Counted from the stretch's first letter, positions 1 to 7,745 are shown. The stretch is 13,323 nt of DNA from Candidatus Cloacimonas sp. SDB (GCA_001412425.1 LKUH01000121.1:1-13323), one strand, 5' to 3'. The notes: generated by a model not told the origin, from the letters alone. Made by a program: numbers and translations.

Positions 1-1497
1 ATCAAGTGCCTTTTCAAAGAAAAAAGTTTCCGATATTTTACTCAGGTCACGCTGGATGTTTACTATCTTATCCAGAAAACCGATGTTGTCAGTGTTGAAA
101 TTCATTTTCATATGCTGGTTTTTTGACAGGGCAATGGCTTCCCGAGCTATTGCCTGTTCAATAGCAATCTGATAAGCATTATCGGGATTGAAGGTGGGAT
201 ATAGCATTTTATTGCCAATATAGTTACGGATATAATCTTCTTCCATATCCTCAGGCAACCATTTTTTAATCTGGGAAATATCAGCATCCTTCAAAACATT
301 GGAAATGCTGTAACTCATCCCATAATTGGCACTTACTGTCCTAAAATAATAACCCATTATGTTGGAAAAAATGTCTGTAGTAGCTCCGCCAATATCAACC
401 GACATAACATTTTTTTCCATACTTTCACTGACCAATTGAAGAGCTTGAATTACGCCGGTGGGAGTTGGGATTATCTCATCTGCGACAATAGATTTCAATT
501 TTGCATATCCGGGTGCCTGTTCCATAACATTATCCATGAACAATTTATGGATCTTTTCCCGTGCTGGTGCAAGGTTCTCTTGAGATAAAGTGGGTCTGAT
601 ATTGGGAACCATGAAGAGTTCGAATTTCTGCTGAAATAAACCGGCAATATAGTATTGAGCAGCTTCATTACCAGCAAAAATCAAAGGTAGCTTATTCTTT
701 TCACCAAATTTTGGTTTGGGATTGGATAGCAGCAGGATCTCGCCCAATCGCAATATCGGGCTAACTGCACCGCCATTAACACCCCCTGCCATCAGTATGA
801 TGTCAGGATGAAGAATACCCATGGCTGTCATCTGCTCCAGGCTGCTGCGTTTATCATCAATAGCAAAAGTGTCCAGAATCACTCCACCTGCCCCGAAAGC
901 GGTTCTTTTCCCGCTGCTGGCTGAGTCAAAGAGGGTAAGTCCTATCACCAGTATCTGCAGCCCTCCACCCGCACTGCTGGTAGCTAAACAGATGGTGTCG
1001 GGAACAAAATTAAGATTTGTCTCATTAGAGTCGGGTTCAAGCAATTTTAATCCGGTATCAGTTTCAATTTTTTTGATGGAAGCAAGAACTCCAAAATTTA
1101 CATCTTCAGTTGGTTTTTCTACTGTAGTCGCAGAAAACTGCAGCGATCTGATGGAATATTCCTCATTTTCTCTGTGCAATAATAAGGCTTTTGTGGTGGT
1201 ACTGCCGGTATCAATGATTATGATATTTTTCTTTGCTGAGAAAATCTGTTCCTGCTGAATCCAAAAGGGAATTCGGGAAACATTTTCTTTTGCTGTTTCT
1301 TCCGCTTCTCTCTCCGAAATACCCATTTGACTGGTTAAGAGTTCCTTTGTATCTTTAACTATTTGAGAATATCTTTTTCTGTTCCCGAACTCATCGGCAC
1401 AATCTCTGCAGTAATCATTTCCGCTTTCACCTTCAGCAAAATCTTCCTCAGCATATAATACTTTTCCACAGGTTTTGCAGATCCGGTATTTTTTCAT
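1..1497 (-). CDS. MutL/GlmL/KamC-family aminomutase reactivase ATPase, C-terminus outside window
   Basis: The reading frame is open for 499 codons from the ATG at 1497 to the window edge, so the C-terminus is missing. It shows an ASKHA-type ATP fold: a phosphate-1 motif DTGSTTTK at residues 96-103, ATSSAGGGLQ at 172-181, MAGGVNGG at 236-243, and a second phosphate motif SVDIGGATTDIF at 366-377. This combination is typical of the MutL family (GlmL of glutamate mutase, KamC of lysine 5,6-aminomutase), which restores adenosylcobalamin-dependent mutases after cofactor inactivation. Before the ATPase there are about 90 extra residues carrying a zinc-ribbon-like CxxC pair (C7, C10, C30, C33). The start is set by a strong GGGAGG ribosome site a few bases upstream inside tetR; the two genes overlap as ATGA. 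The mutase itself is not in the window, so the exact partner (glutamate, ornithine or lysine mutase) is undecided. The family call is firm; the substrate is inference. Confidence 0.85.
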   Translation of the reverse strand, partial: MKKYRICKTCGKVLYAEEDFAEGESGNDYCRDCADEFGNRKRYSQIVKDTKELLTSQMGISEREAEETAKENVSRIPFWIQQEQIFSAKKNIIIIDTGSTTTKALLLHRENEEYSIRSLQFSATTVEKPTEDVNFGVLASIKKIETDTGLKLLEPDSNETNLNFVPDTICLATSSAGGGLQILVIGLTLFDSASSGKRTAFGAGGVILDTFAIDDKRSSLEQMTAMGILHPDIILMAGGVNGGAVSPILRLGEILLLSNPKPKFGEKNKLPLIFAGNEAAQYYIAGLFQQKFELFMVPNIRPTLSQENLAPAREKIHKLFMDNVMEQAPGYAKLKSIVADEIIPTPTGVIQALQLVSESMEKNVMSVDIGGATTDIFSNIMGYYFRTVSANYGMSYSISNVLKDADISQIKKWLPEDMEEDYIRNYIGNKMLYPTFNPDNAYQIAIEQAIAREAIALSKNQHMKMNFNTDNIGFLDKIVNIQRDLSKISETFFFEKALD

Positions 1498-2087
1498 GCA
1501 TCCTCCCTTCTGGTTAAGAACGATAAGAAAGTTAAAATAATCTTGTCTTTGAATTTAGCTATAACACTTCCCTCACTTACGAAAATATTCTTTAAACTGA
1601 GATAATAACTGATGGTGCTGAATAAAAATGTAGCAGCCATAACACTGTCACAGGTAATAAAATTTCCCCGTGCAATTCCTTCATCAATAGCTTTCACAAA
1701 TTTTTTCCTGATCAATGATTCTCTGAAAATGATCTTTCTTCTCAGTTCATCCGAATAAAAGGGTAATTCACGGGTGATTGTATGAAAAAAATCCTCTTCT
1801 CTCTGAATGAAATCCAGATAATTATTCAGCATCTCCTTAAGGTCATATGCTTCTCTGATCAATTCAATTATCTTAAGGCTGATAATTTCCAATTGCTGAT
1901 CCAGGATCTCGATTATTAGAATCTCCTTGTTGTTAAAATGAAGAAATAAGGTCCCATGAGCTATACCACATTCAGCAGCTATCTCAGAAGTGGTTGTATT
2001 AAGGAATCCTTTGCTGATAAAACAGTTTTTAGCCTGCTGCAAAATTAAATTTCTGGTCTGCTGCTTCTGAACCTGTCTTTTATTCAT
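1494..2087 (-). CDS. TetR/AcrR-family transcriptional regulator
   Basis: A 197-residue protein of usual TetR length. The N-terminal helix-turn-helix is clear: ARGF-like entry NCFISKGFLNTTTSEIAA at about residues 21-38, then the recognition segment ECGIAHGTLFLHFNNKE at about 39-55. The C-terminal two thirds are helical and ligand-binding in the family, but not conserved enough to name a ligand. The stop codon TGA at 1494-1496 shares bases with the start of the downstream reactivase (ATGA), so the two are probably translated together. This suggests that the regulator controls its own operon, perhaps in response to an amino acid or a product of its degradation (inference). The ATG at 2087 has an AGGA eight bases upstream. 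A 14-base dyad lies just upstream of the start and is a plausible autoregulatory site. Confidence 0.9.
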   Translation of the reverse strand: MNKRQVQKQQTRNLILQQAKNCFISKGFLNTTTSEIAAECGIAHGTLFLHFNNKEILIIEILDQQLEIISLKIIELIREAYDLKEMLNNYLDFIQREEDFFHTITRELPFYSDELRRKIIFRESLIRKKFVKAIDEGIARGNFITCDSVMAATFLFSTISYYLSLKNIFVSEGSVIAKFKDKIILTFLSFLTRREDA

Positions 2088-2105
2088 AATTATTTCCTAT
2101 TTGAA

Positions 2106-2119
2106 TGACTATATGGTCA
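2106..2119. promoter_or_regulatory. Candidate TetR operator dyad upstream of tetR
   Basis: The sequence TGACTATATGGTCA has perfect TGAC/GTCA half sites around a near-symmetric ATAT core; only one internal pair is mismatched. It ends 19 bases upstream of the tetR start. TetR-family repressors usually bind such dyads over their own promoter. A TTGACA hexamer on the minus strand (2143-2148) lies further upstream and could be the -35 element, but I see no convincing -10 at the right distance. The operator role is inferred from position and symmetry only. Confidence 0.45.
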
Positions 2120-2304
2120 CTGAGTACATTATCATTAAAACGTGTCAATTTTTTTTCTGCTCATTTCAGCTGTTGCGGGATTGATAATAGTGAAATTTTA
2201 TCTAATTACCTCTCGGGTTGCCTGCCTTATCAATTTTAGTGTCTTGTTCTTGTTATTATTTTATCAGAAAATTTATTTATTCGGAAAAATTTTGCTTAAA
2301 TATA

Positions 2305-2319
2305 ACTCCTTTAAGGAGT
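2305..2319. repeat. Perfect 7-base palindrome upstream of dnaE
   Basis: ACTCCTT and AAGGAGT are perfect inverted copies around a single T. The element lies about 35 bases upstream of the dnaE -35 candidate. It could be an operator or a very tight hairpin. No regulator is identified. Confidence 0.5.
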
Positions 2320-2321
2320 AA

Positions 2322-2339
2322 GAAAAATCTCGATTTTTC
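2322..2339. repeat. Perfect 8-base inverted repeat upstream of dnaE
   Basis: GAAAAATC and GATTTTTC are perfect inverted copies around TC. It follows the previous palindrome by two bases and ends 15 bases before the TTGACA of the dnaE promoter candidate. The stem is AT-rich and is not followed at once by a T run, so a terminator is unlikely. A protein binding site is more plausible, but unproven. Confidence 0.5.
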
Positions 2340-2354
2340 CCTCTCTTTTTTGGC

Positions 2355-2382
2355 TTGACAGGGTGACTTATTGTAATTTTAT
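2355..2382 (+). promoter_or_regulatory. Candidate sigma-70-type promoter for dnaE
   Basis: A perfect TTGACA (2355-2360) is followed after 16 bases by TTTTAT (2377-2382), a four-of-six match to the -10 consensus. It would leave a leader of roughly 55-60 bases before the dnaE ATG. The -35 is strong and the -10 is weak, so the exact start of transcription is uncertain. Confidence 0.4.
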
Positions 2383-2446
2383 CACTTGGTAATTTTGGGT
2401 TAATTAAAGAAAATTTATCATAAAATAAGGTCTGGGGAATTATCTT

Positions 2447-5400
2447 ATGGCATTTGTTCATCTGCATAACCATACGCAATATAGCCTGCTGGACGGCGCC
2501 TGCCGTGTCGACAAAATAATTGCCCTGGCTAAAAAATACGATATGCCAGCCGTAGCAATCACAGATCACGGTAATATGTTCGGTGCTATCGACTTCTATT
2601 TAACTGCCAGAAAAAATGGGATTAAACCCATTATCGGGATTGAGACTTATATTATTTCCGGTTCTATCGAGGCAGACGCTTCCAGAAAAGATATAAGGCA
2701 CCATCTGGTTCTACTTGCCAAAAATCTTACTGGCTACAAAAACCTGATTAAATTATCAACCAAAGCTTACCTGAAAGGTTTTTACTATAAACCGAGGATA
2801 GACAAAAAAATACTGGCAGAACATTCTGAAGGACTTATCTGCCTTTCAGCCTGCCTGAAAGGAGAATTACCTCACTTGCTCTATACGGGTAAGGAAGCTG
2901 CGGCTCTGGAAGTAGTGGAATTCTACAAACAAACCTTTCCTGGCAGATATTATATAGAGATCCAGAATCATGGTCTGGAAGAAGAAGAGATCGTTGCCCC
3001 TCTGTTGTGTGATCTGGCAGAAAAAACCTCTACGCCTCTGGTAGTAACCAACGATTGTCATTATCTGCAGGAAGAGGATGCTGAAGCTCATGATGTTCTA
3101 CTCTGTATTCAAACTGGTAAATCTTTAACTGATACCAATCGGATGAAGTACAAGACTAATCAGCTGTATTTTAAATCTGAAGCCGAAATGAAAAAACTTT
3201 TCCCCGATATTCCCGAAGCTTACGAAAATACGATTAAGATTGCAGATGAAATAGATCTGCAACTGGATTATGATGATTTCCTCCTTCCTGATATTGAAAT
3301 TCCTGAAAAATATGAATCAAAAAGAGAATATTTAAAACAGCTATGTTACGATGCTGTCGCTCAGAAATACCCTGTGGTTTCGGAGGAGATTGAAGCTAGG
3401 ATTGACTACGAATTGTCCGTTATCGGCGATATGCAATATGAGGGCTATTTCCTTATAGTTAAAGACTTTATTGATGCAGCTAATTCCATGAACGTGCCAG
3501 TGGGACCAGGAAGGGGATCCGCGGTGGGCAGTATTGTGTCCTACCTGCTGGGAATTACCCAGATCGATCCGCTGAAATACGGCCTTTTCTTTGAGCGTTT
3601 TCTTAACCCGGACAGAATTGGCATGCCTGATATTGATATTGATTTCTGTGCTGAAGGCAGAAGTAAAATCATTGATTATGTGGTGCATAAATATGGCAGA
3701 AAAAGTGTGGCACAGATCATTACCTTTGGAACTTTAGGGGCGAAATCGGTGATCAAAGATGTTGCCAGGGTGCTAGATTTGCCTGCCAGTACTGCTAATG
3801 AAATAACTAAACTTATTCCGTCAATTCCACGTATTACACTTGAAAAAGCATTAAAACAGTCTCGTGAATTTTCAGAAAAAATGCATGAAAATAATATTAA
3901 CGCTTCCATTCTGAAATATTCGAAAGTACTGGAAGGATTGATTCGGCAGATTGGCATTCATGCGGCAGGCATTGTAATCGGTCCGGGAAATCTGGATGAA
4001 TATGTCCCCTTGGCTGTCAGCACGCAGAAAAACAGTGATAATGCTGTACTGGTGCAGTATGAAGGCAAATGGCTTGATGATCTGAAGATCTTGAAAATGG
4101 ATTTTCTGGGGTTAAAGACTTTAACTCTAATCAAGAAAACTGTTGATCTGGTGCGAGAATCTCAGGGTCTGGAATTGGATAGCGAAAATTTTGACCTGCA
4201 GGATAAAGCAAGCTACGAATTACTTTCGAAAGGTCAAACTGATGGGGTTTTCCAGTTCGAATCCGGAGGTATGAAAAAATATCTGATGGATCTTAAGCCC
4301 AACCAGTTTGAAGATTTAATTGCCATGGTAGCTCTTTACCGTCCCGGTCCTATGCAGTTTATTGAGTCTTTTATTAATCGTAAACATGGCAAAGAAAAGA
4401 TCAGATACATTCATCCGCTCACAGAAAGTACACTTAAAGAAACTTATGGGGTAACGGTGTATCAGGAACAGGTTATGCAGATTGCCCGAGATATGGGAGG
4501 ATTGACAGGAGCTCAGGCGGACACTCTCAGAAAAGCGATCGGCAAGAAAAAGCTTAAGACGATGGAAAAAATGAAGATTATTTTCGTAGAAGGCGCTGCC
4601 AGGAAGGGCGTGGACAGGAATATTACGGAAAAGATCTGGACTGACTGGCTGGATTTTGCCAACTACGCTTTTAATAAAAGTCATGCAACTGCCTATGCCT
4701 ATGTAGCCTTTCAAACTGCTTACCTGAAGGCTCATTATCCGGTTGAGTTCATGGCTGCTCTGCTCTCACTGGAAGATAATCCTACAAAAATACCTTATTT
4801 CATGGAAGAATGCCGAAAAATGAATATTGAGGTAGTTGCTCCCAATATTAATAAGAGTTCGGATGAATTCAGAGTTCAGGGTAACAAGATACTTTTTGGA
4901 CTCAGAGCAATCAAAAATGTCGGGGTAGCCGCCATCAGATCAATCATGAAAGAAAGAGATAAACACGGGTTGTTTAAAAATATTTTTGATTTTTGTTCCC
5001 GGGCTGAATCAGTATGTGTGAATAAAGCTGTTCTGGAAAGCCTTGTATCTTCCGGAGCTATGGATGGACTGGAGGGAAAACGATCGCAAAAATATGCAGC
5101 AATTGAATCTGCTTTGGAATTTGCTTCTTCTGTGCAATCGGAGAAAAAAAGAGGTCAGATCATGCTGTTTGATTCCTTTTCGGAAGAACAGGATGAAGAA
5201 GAATTTTATCCGGAACTTCCCGATGTGCATCCCTGGTCCTACACTCAAATGTTGAATGAAGAAAAGAAATATCTGGGTTTCTATTGGTCCGGACACCCGC
5301 TTAAACAATATGAAAGTCTAATTTCCAGACTTGTAAATGTCAGCACAAATGATGCTGTATACAATATTGAAAGTATTCCCAACAATATTGCAATTGCCGG

Positions 5401-5899
5401 GGTGGTATCGGAGATCATCAAGAAGAGTGATAAAAGGGGTAATCCCTTTGCCATCATCATCATGGAAGATTTAGCCGGCAAATTTGAAGTTATGCTTTTT
5501 TCCAAAGACTACGACAATTATTTTGAATTTTTTAACGAAGGAAAGGAGCTTTTTATTATAGGAAAGAAGAAGCTTAATTATAATGGTAATGATTCTCTGC
5601 TGAAAATATCTCCCAGAAAGGTAATTGCTTTTTCTGAACTGAAAGAACAAATTTCAGGTGATCTTTATCTAAAAGTCAGAGAGGAATTTTTAAATCAGGA
5701 TTTTGCCCGGAATCTGCTTACTGCAGCAGATAAATTTCCCGGAAAATTTTCTTTGCATTTGGCTGTTAAAACCAGAAAATTCAAGCTGCTTAATCTGCAT
5801 TCTCGTATTATTAAGCTGTTTCCTGACGATGAGGTGCTGAAATTCTTTAAAGATTGTCTCATCGCAGAACCAAAAGTTAAAATTAATTTTAACGATTAA
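2447..5899 (+). CDS. dnaE: DNA polymerase III subunit alpha (DnaE1)
   Basis: The catalytic subunit of the replicative DNA polymerase, 1150 residues, a normal DnaE1 length. The N-terminal PHP domain begins FVHLHNHTQYSLLDGA; residues matching the nine metal ligands known in other DnaE1 PHP domains all seem present (H7, H9, D16, H41, E66, H85 or H86, C136, D203, H205). The polymerase core has GPGRGSAVGS, then PDIDIDF at 394-400 with the catalytic aspartates D395 and D397, and the third, D552, in KMDFLGLKTL. After the helix-hairpin-helix region (IKNVGVAAIRSI), QIMLF at 904-908 matches the beta-clamp binding pentapeptide, and a C-terminal OB fold starts near IAIAGVVSEI. The upstream signal before ATG is a weak GGGG, but the N-terminus aligns with the family. 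It is probably co-transcribed with the GWxTD gene 16 bases downstream. There is no sign of frameshift or intein. Confidence 0.98.
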   Translation: MAFVHLHNHTQYSLLDGACRVDKIIALAKKYDMPAVAITDHGNMFGAIDFYLTARKNGIKPIIGIETYIISGSIEADASRKDIRHHLVLLAKNLTGYKNLIKLSTKAYLKGFYYKPRIDKKILAEHSEGLICLSACLKGELPHLLYTGKEAAALEVVEFYKQTFPGRYYIEIQNHGLEEEEIVAPLLCDLAEKTSTPLVVTNDCHYLQEEDAEAHDVLLCIQTGKSLTDTNRMKYKTNQLYFKSEAEMKKLFPDIPEAYENTIKIADEIDLQLDYDDFLLPDIEIPEKYESKREYLKQLCYDAVAQKYPVVSEEIEARIDYELSVIGDMQYEGYFLIVKDFIDAANSMNVPVGPGRGSAVGSIVSYLLGITQIDPLKYGLFFERFLNPDRIGMPDIDIDFCAEGRSKIIDYVVHKYGRKSVAQIITFGTLGAKSVIKDVARVLDLPASTANEITKLIPSIPRITLEKALKQSREFSEKMHENNINASILKYSKVLEGLIRQIGIHAAGIVIGPGNLDEYVPLAVSTQKNSDNAVLVQYEGKWLDDLKILKMDFLGLKTLTLIKKTVDLVRESQGLELDSENFDLQDKASYELLSKGQTDGVFQFESGGMKKYLMDLKPNQFEDLIAMVALYRPGPMQFIESFINRKHGKEKIRYIHPLTESTLKETYGVTVYQEQVMQIARDMGGLTGAQADTLRKAIGKKKLKTMEKMKIIFVEGAARKGVDRNITEKIWTDWLDFANYAFNKSHATAYAYVAFQTAYLKAHYPVEFMAALLSLEDNPTKIPYFMEECRKMNIEVVAPNINKSSDEFRVQGNKILFGLRAIKNVGVAAIRSIMKERDKHGLFKNIFDFCSRAESVCVNKAVLESLVSSGAMDGLEGKRSQKYAAIESALEFASSVQSEKKRGQIMLFDSFSEEQDEEEFYPELPDVHPWSYTQMLNEEKKYLGFYWSGHPLKQYESLISRLVNVSTNDAVYNIESIPNNIAIAGVVSEIIKKSDKRGNPFAIIIMEDLAGKFEVMLFSKDYDNYFEFFNEGKELFIIGKKKLNYNGNDSLLKISPRKVIAFSELKEQISGDLYLKVREEFLNQDFARNLLTAADKFPGKFSLHLAVKTRKFKLLNLHSRIIKLFPDDEVLKFFKDCLIAEPKVKINFND

Positions 5900-5915
5900 T
5901 ACGAAAGGGGAAAAT

Positions 5916-7241
5916 TTGCGAAAATTAATATTGTTCCTATTCATTTTATCTGCTTCACTTTATGCTGAGCTGAAAGTTATTGTTGATGGTAACCGGTTTC
6001 TGGATGATAAATCAAATACTATTCTGGAAATCAATTATGAGATTCCTTACAACGAACTGCAGTTTATTAAAACTGAAAACGGTTTTGAAGCACAACTGAA
6101 AACTGACCTCAAAGTAATGTCTGATGAAAGAGAAGTCTATCAGCAGGATTTCACCAATCAAATAATTCTCACAAATCAGGAATTAATTTCTTCCGCTGAA
6201 CCTTTTCGGGATAAAATTACTCTTACTCTGGCAAAATCAGGTTTTGTGATCAAACTTAATTTTACCGATCTGATAGCCGAAACAGAATCCGACTGGGAGT
6301 ATTTATTCCAGACTCTGGATCAAGATTCCATGCTCAGCGATCTGGAATTTTCATCCCAAATTATCAGCGATTCAACTGATTATCTCCAGAAATTTCAGCG
6401 CTGGGATTATCTGTTTCTGGCTAATCCTTCCCATATTTATGATCTGCAGGAATTTCAGAAACTTTTTCTCTATTATGAGATAAGAAGTTTTTTTAAAAAT
6501 GCTGATGACCGATCGGATCTTACTGAAATAATTACTATCTCTAAGAATGATGAGCTCATCAAAAAGGATGAAGTTCAGATCAGTGAAACGAATGATCTTA
6601 TCAATAGAATAAAAAAATTGAATATTGAAAACCTCGAACCCGGTTATTACAGCCTCGAAGTTAAAATTGTTGATAATATTTCAGGCTATCAGGAAGTTAA
6701 AAAAGATTATTTCAGCATCAAGGCAAAAGTTGAACTTGATATCAGGATCTTTCCCGATCTGGAAGATGATTTCAGACTGGTAAAATATTTTCTGCCATCT
6801 TCACAAACAAAGATCTGGAAAGATCTGACAGAAAGCGGGAAAAAGAATTATCTGAAAAGATTCTGGCAATTGAATGACCCTGATCCCCAGACAGAAGAAA
6901 ACGAATTCCTTACCCTGGTAAAAAAACGTCTGGAATATACAACCCTGAATTTTTCCCACTTCGAAGCTGGCTGGAATACAGATAGAGGAAGAATATATCT
7001 GCGTAAAGGAGAACCAGACGAAATCCTGAAATTAAAAACCGGATTCTATACGAAATATGCTATAAAAGACTATGAGATCTGGAAATATCGCAAAGGGGAG
7101 ATGTATACCTATATTTTTATTGATCTTCTTACCAGCGGAAATTACAAGCTCATCTACAGTGAAAACGATGATCGTGAAATAACTTTGCCTGACTGGGCAA
7201 ATTACCTGGATAAAGATTTTGATGAGTCTCTGCTGGAATAA
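5916..7241 (+). CDS. Secreted GWxTD domain-containing protein
   Basis: A 441-residue protein with a signal peptide: RK followed by a hydrophobic stretch and a likely cleavage after LYA at residue 17. The C-terminal third holds the diagnostic GWNTD at 352-356, running on into RGRIYLRKGEPDEI, preceded by YLKRFWQLNDPDPQTEENEF. This is the GWxTD domain, known mostly from Bacteroidota, Cloacimonadota and related phyla, with no established biochemical role. The middle part (about 20-270) is beta-rich and I recognise no domain there. The start is TTG at 5916, with a good GAAAGGGG ribosome site at 5903-5910; no ATG gives a signal peptide. It lies 16 bases after dnaE, so it is probably read from the dnaE transcript. 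The protein is likely periplasmic or surface-exposed. Its stop directly abuts the stop of the convergent yraN. Confidence 0.9.
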   Translation: MRKLILFLFILSASLYAELKVIVDGNRFLDDKSNTILEINYEIPYNELQFIKTENGFEAQLKTDLKVMSDEREVYQQDFTNQIILTNQELISSAEPFRDKITLTLAKSGFVIKLNFTDLIAETESDWEYLFQTLDQDSMLSDLEFSSQIISDSTDYLQKFQRWDYLFLANPSHIYDLQEFQKLFLYYEIRSFFKNADDRSDLTEIITISKNDELIKKDEVQISETNDLINRIKKLNIENLEPGYYSLEVKIVDNISGYQEVKKDYFSIKAKVELDIRIFPDLEDDFRLVKYFLPSSQTKIWKDLTESGKKNYLKRFWQLNDPDPQTEENEFLTLVKKRLEYTTLNFSHFEAGWNTDRGRIYLRKGEPDEILKLKTGFYTKYAIKDYEIWKYRKGEMYTYIFIDLLTSGNYKLIYSENDDREITLPDWANYLDKDFDESLLE

Positions 7242-7607
7242 TTAAAATGAAATAGCTTCTTTTATGTGATGAATTACCGGCTCTTTCGAATTCAATATGA
7301 CCACAAGCAGATCAAAACGGGTAAAATGATCTTCAAATCTGGAATTTTTGGATAAAAAATCTTCCGCTGTCCGAATAATCTTTTTACATTTGGTAGGGCT
7401 CATACTTGCCAGAGCAGTTTCCAGATCACGTACTCGAGTTTTTACTTCAATAAATACCAGCTCTTCATCATCAAGTGCTATTATGTCAATCTCACCCTGA
7501 TTGGAATAATAATTTCTTTTTACAATCTCATAAGAATTTTCCAGCAAAAACTGAATTGCTATATCTTCACCTTTTCTGCCGATTTTCGTGTTATTTTTAA
7601 AACTCAT
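7242..7607 (-). CDS. yraN: YraN/UPF0102 family nuclease-like protein
   Basis: A 121-residue protein of typical YraN size. It shows the family motifs in order: KIGRKGEDIA at 8-17, NQGEIDII at 37-43 with D41, and VFIEVKTR at 51-58 with E54 and K56. This is the D-(x)n-ExK core of restriction-endonuclease-like folds. The family is widespread in bacteria and is inferred to act in DNA repair or uptake, but its reaction is not established. It starts at the ATG at 7607 with no strong ribosome site. Its stop codon (7242-7244) touches the stop of the GWxTD gene on the other strand, so there is no room for a terminator between them. Confidence 0.93.
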   Translation of the reverse strand: MSFKNNTKIGRKGEDIAIQFLLENSYEIVKRNYYSNQGEIDIIALDDEELVFIEVKTRVRDLETALASMSPTKCKKIIRTAEDFLSKNSRFEDHFTRFDLLVVILNSKEPVIHHIKEAISF

Positions 7608-7623
7608 AACAATTTAAAAATTG

Positions 7624-7643
7624 CTTGACTTCTGAATGTCAAG
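7624..7643. repeat. Inverted repeat between yraN and priA
   Basis: CTTGAC and GTCAAG form a perfect 6-base inverted repeat around eight bases, starting 17 bases upstream of the yraN ATG. Read toward yraN it contains a perfect TTGACA, and read toward priA a TTGACT, so it could be a pair of -35 elements or an operator. No good -10 is visible for either direction, and a yraN promoter here would leave almost no leader. Confidence 0.35.
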
Positions 7644-7717
7644 TTAATTCACTACTAATCGAATTAGATGATTTTCCTGCCTGGAGGAAACTTGAAATAT
7701 GATTATAATGAAAGCTG

Positions 7718-7745
7718 TTGACCGTGTATCAGAAAAAGTTAAATT
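7718..7745 (+). promoter_or_regulatory. Candidate promoter for priA
   Basis: TTGACC (7718-7723), 16 bases of spacer and TAAATT (7740-7745) fit the same pattern as the kinase promoter. It would place the transcript start about 85 bases before the priA GTG. Moderate match only; the rest of the 228-base gap holds a short inverted repeat TTTCCT/AGGAAA at 7673-7690 and nothing else I recognise. Confidence 0.4.

Larger units (their letters stand above)
2088..2446. other. Divergent intergenic region between tetR and dnaE
   Basis: This 359-base AT-rich stretch separates minus-strand tetR from plus-strand dnaE. It contains the tetR dyad near its left end, a minus-strand TTGACA at 2143-2148, two neighbouring palindromes at 2305-2339, and a plus-strand TTGACA promoter candidate at 2355. 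The section 2150-2300 shows no recognisable element. I find no RNA gene and no believable small gene; an antisense open frame at 2273-2569 runs into the dnaE coding region and has no family signature. Confidence 0.6.

Noticed and set aside
821..1258. Plus-strand 145-residue open frame
   Set aside because: It is antisense to the well-supported reactivase, with low-complexity Ser/Val/Pro-rich sequence and no ribosome site or family signature.
2143..2148. Complete tetR promoter from the minus-strand TTGACA
   Set aside because: The -35 is perfect, but 15-18 bases away there are only poor -10 candidates (for example TACTCA), so I do not call a full promoter.
2322..2352. AT-rich hairpin plus T run as a terminator
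   Set aside because: The T run begins several bases after the stem, the stem has little GC, and no gene ends upstream of it on the plus strand.
2273..2569. Minus-strand 98-residue open frame across the dnaE start
   Set aside because: Half of it is antisense to dnaE, and the rest spans the promoter and palindromes. No motif supports a protein.
4316..4735. Minus-strand 139-residue open frame inside dnaE
   Set aside because: It is antisense to the conserved polymerase core, whose constraint explains the open frame.
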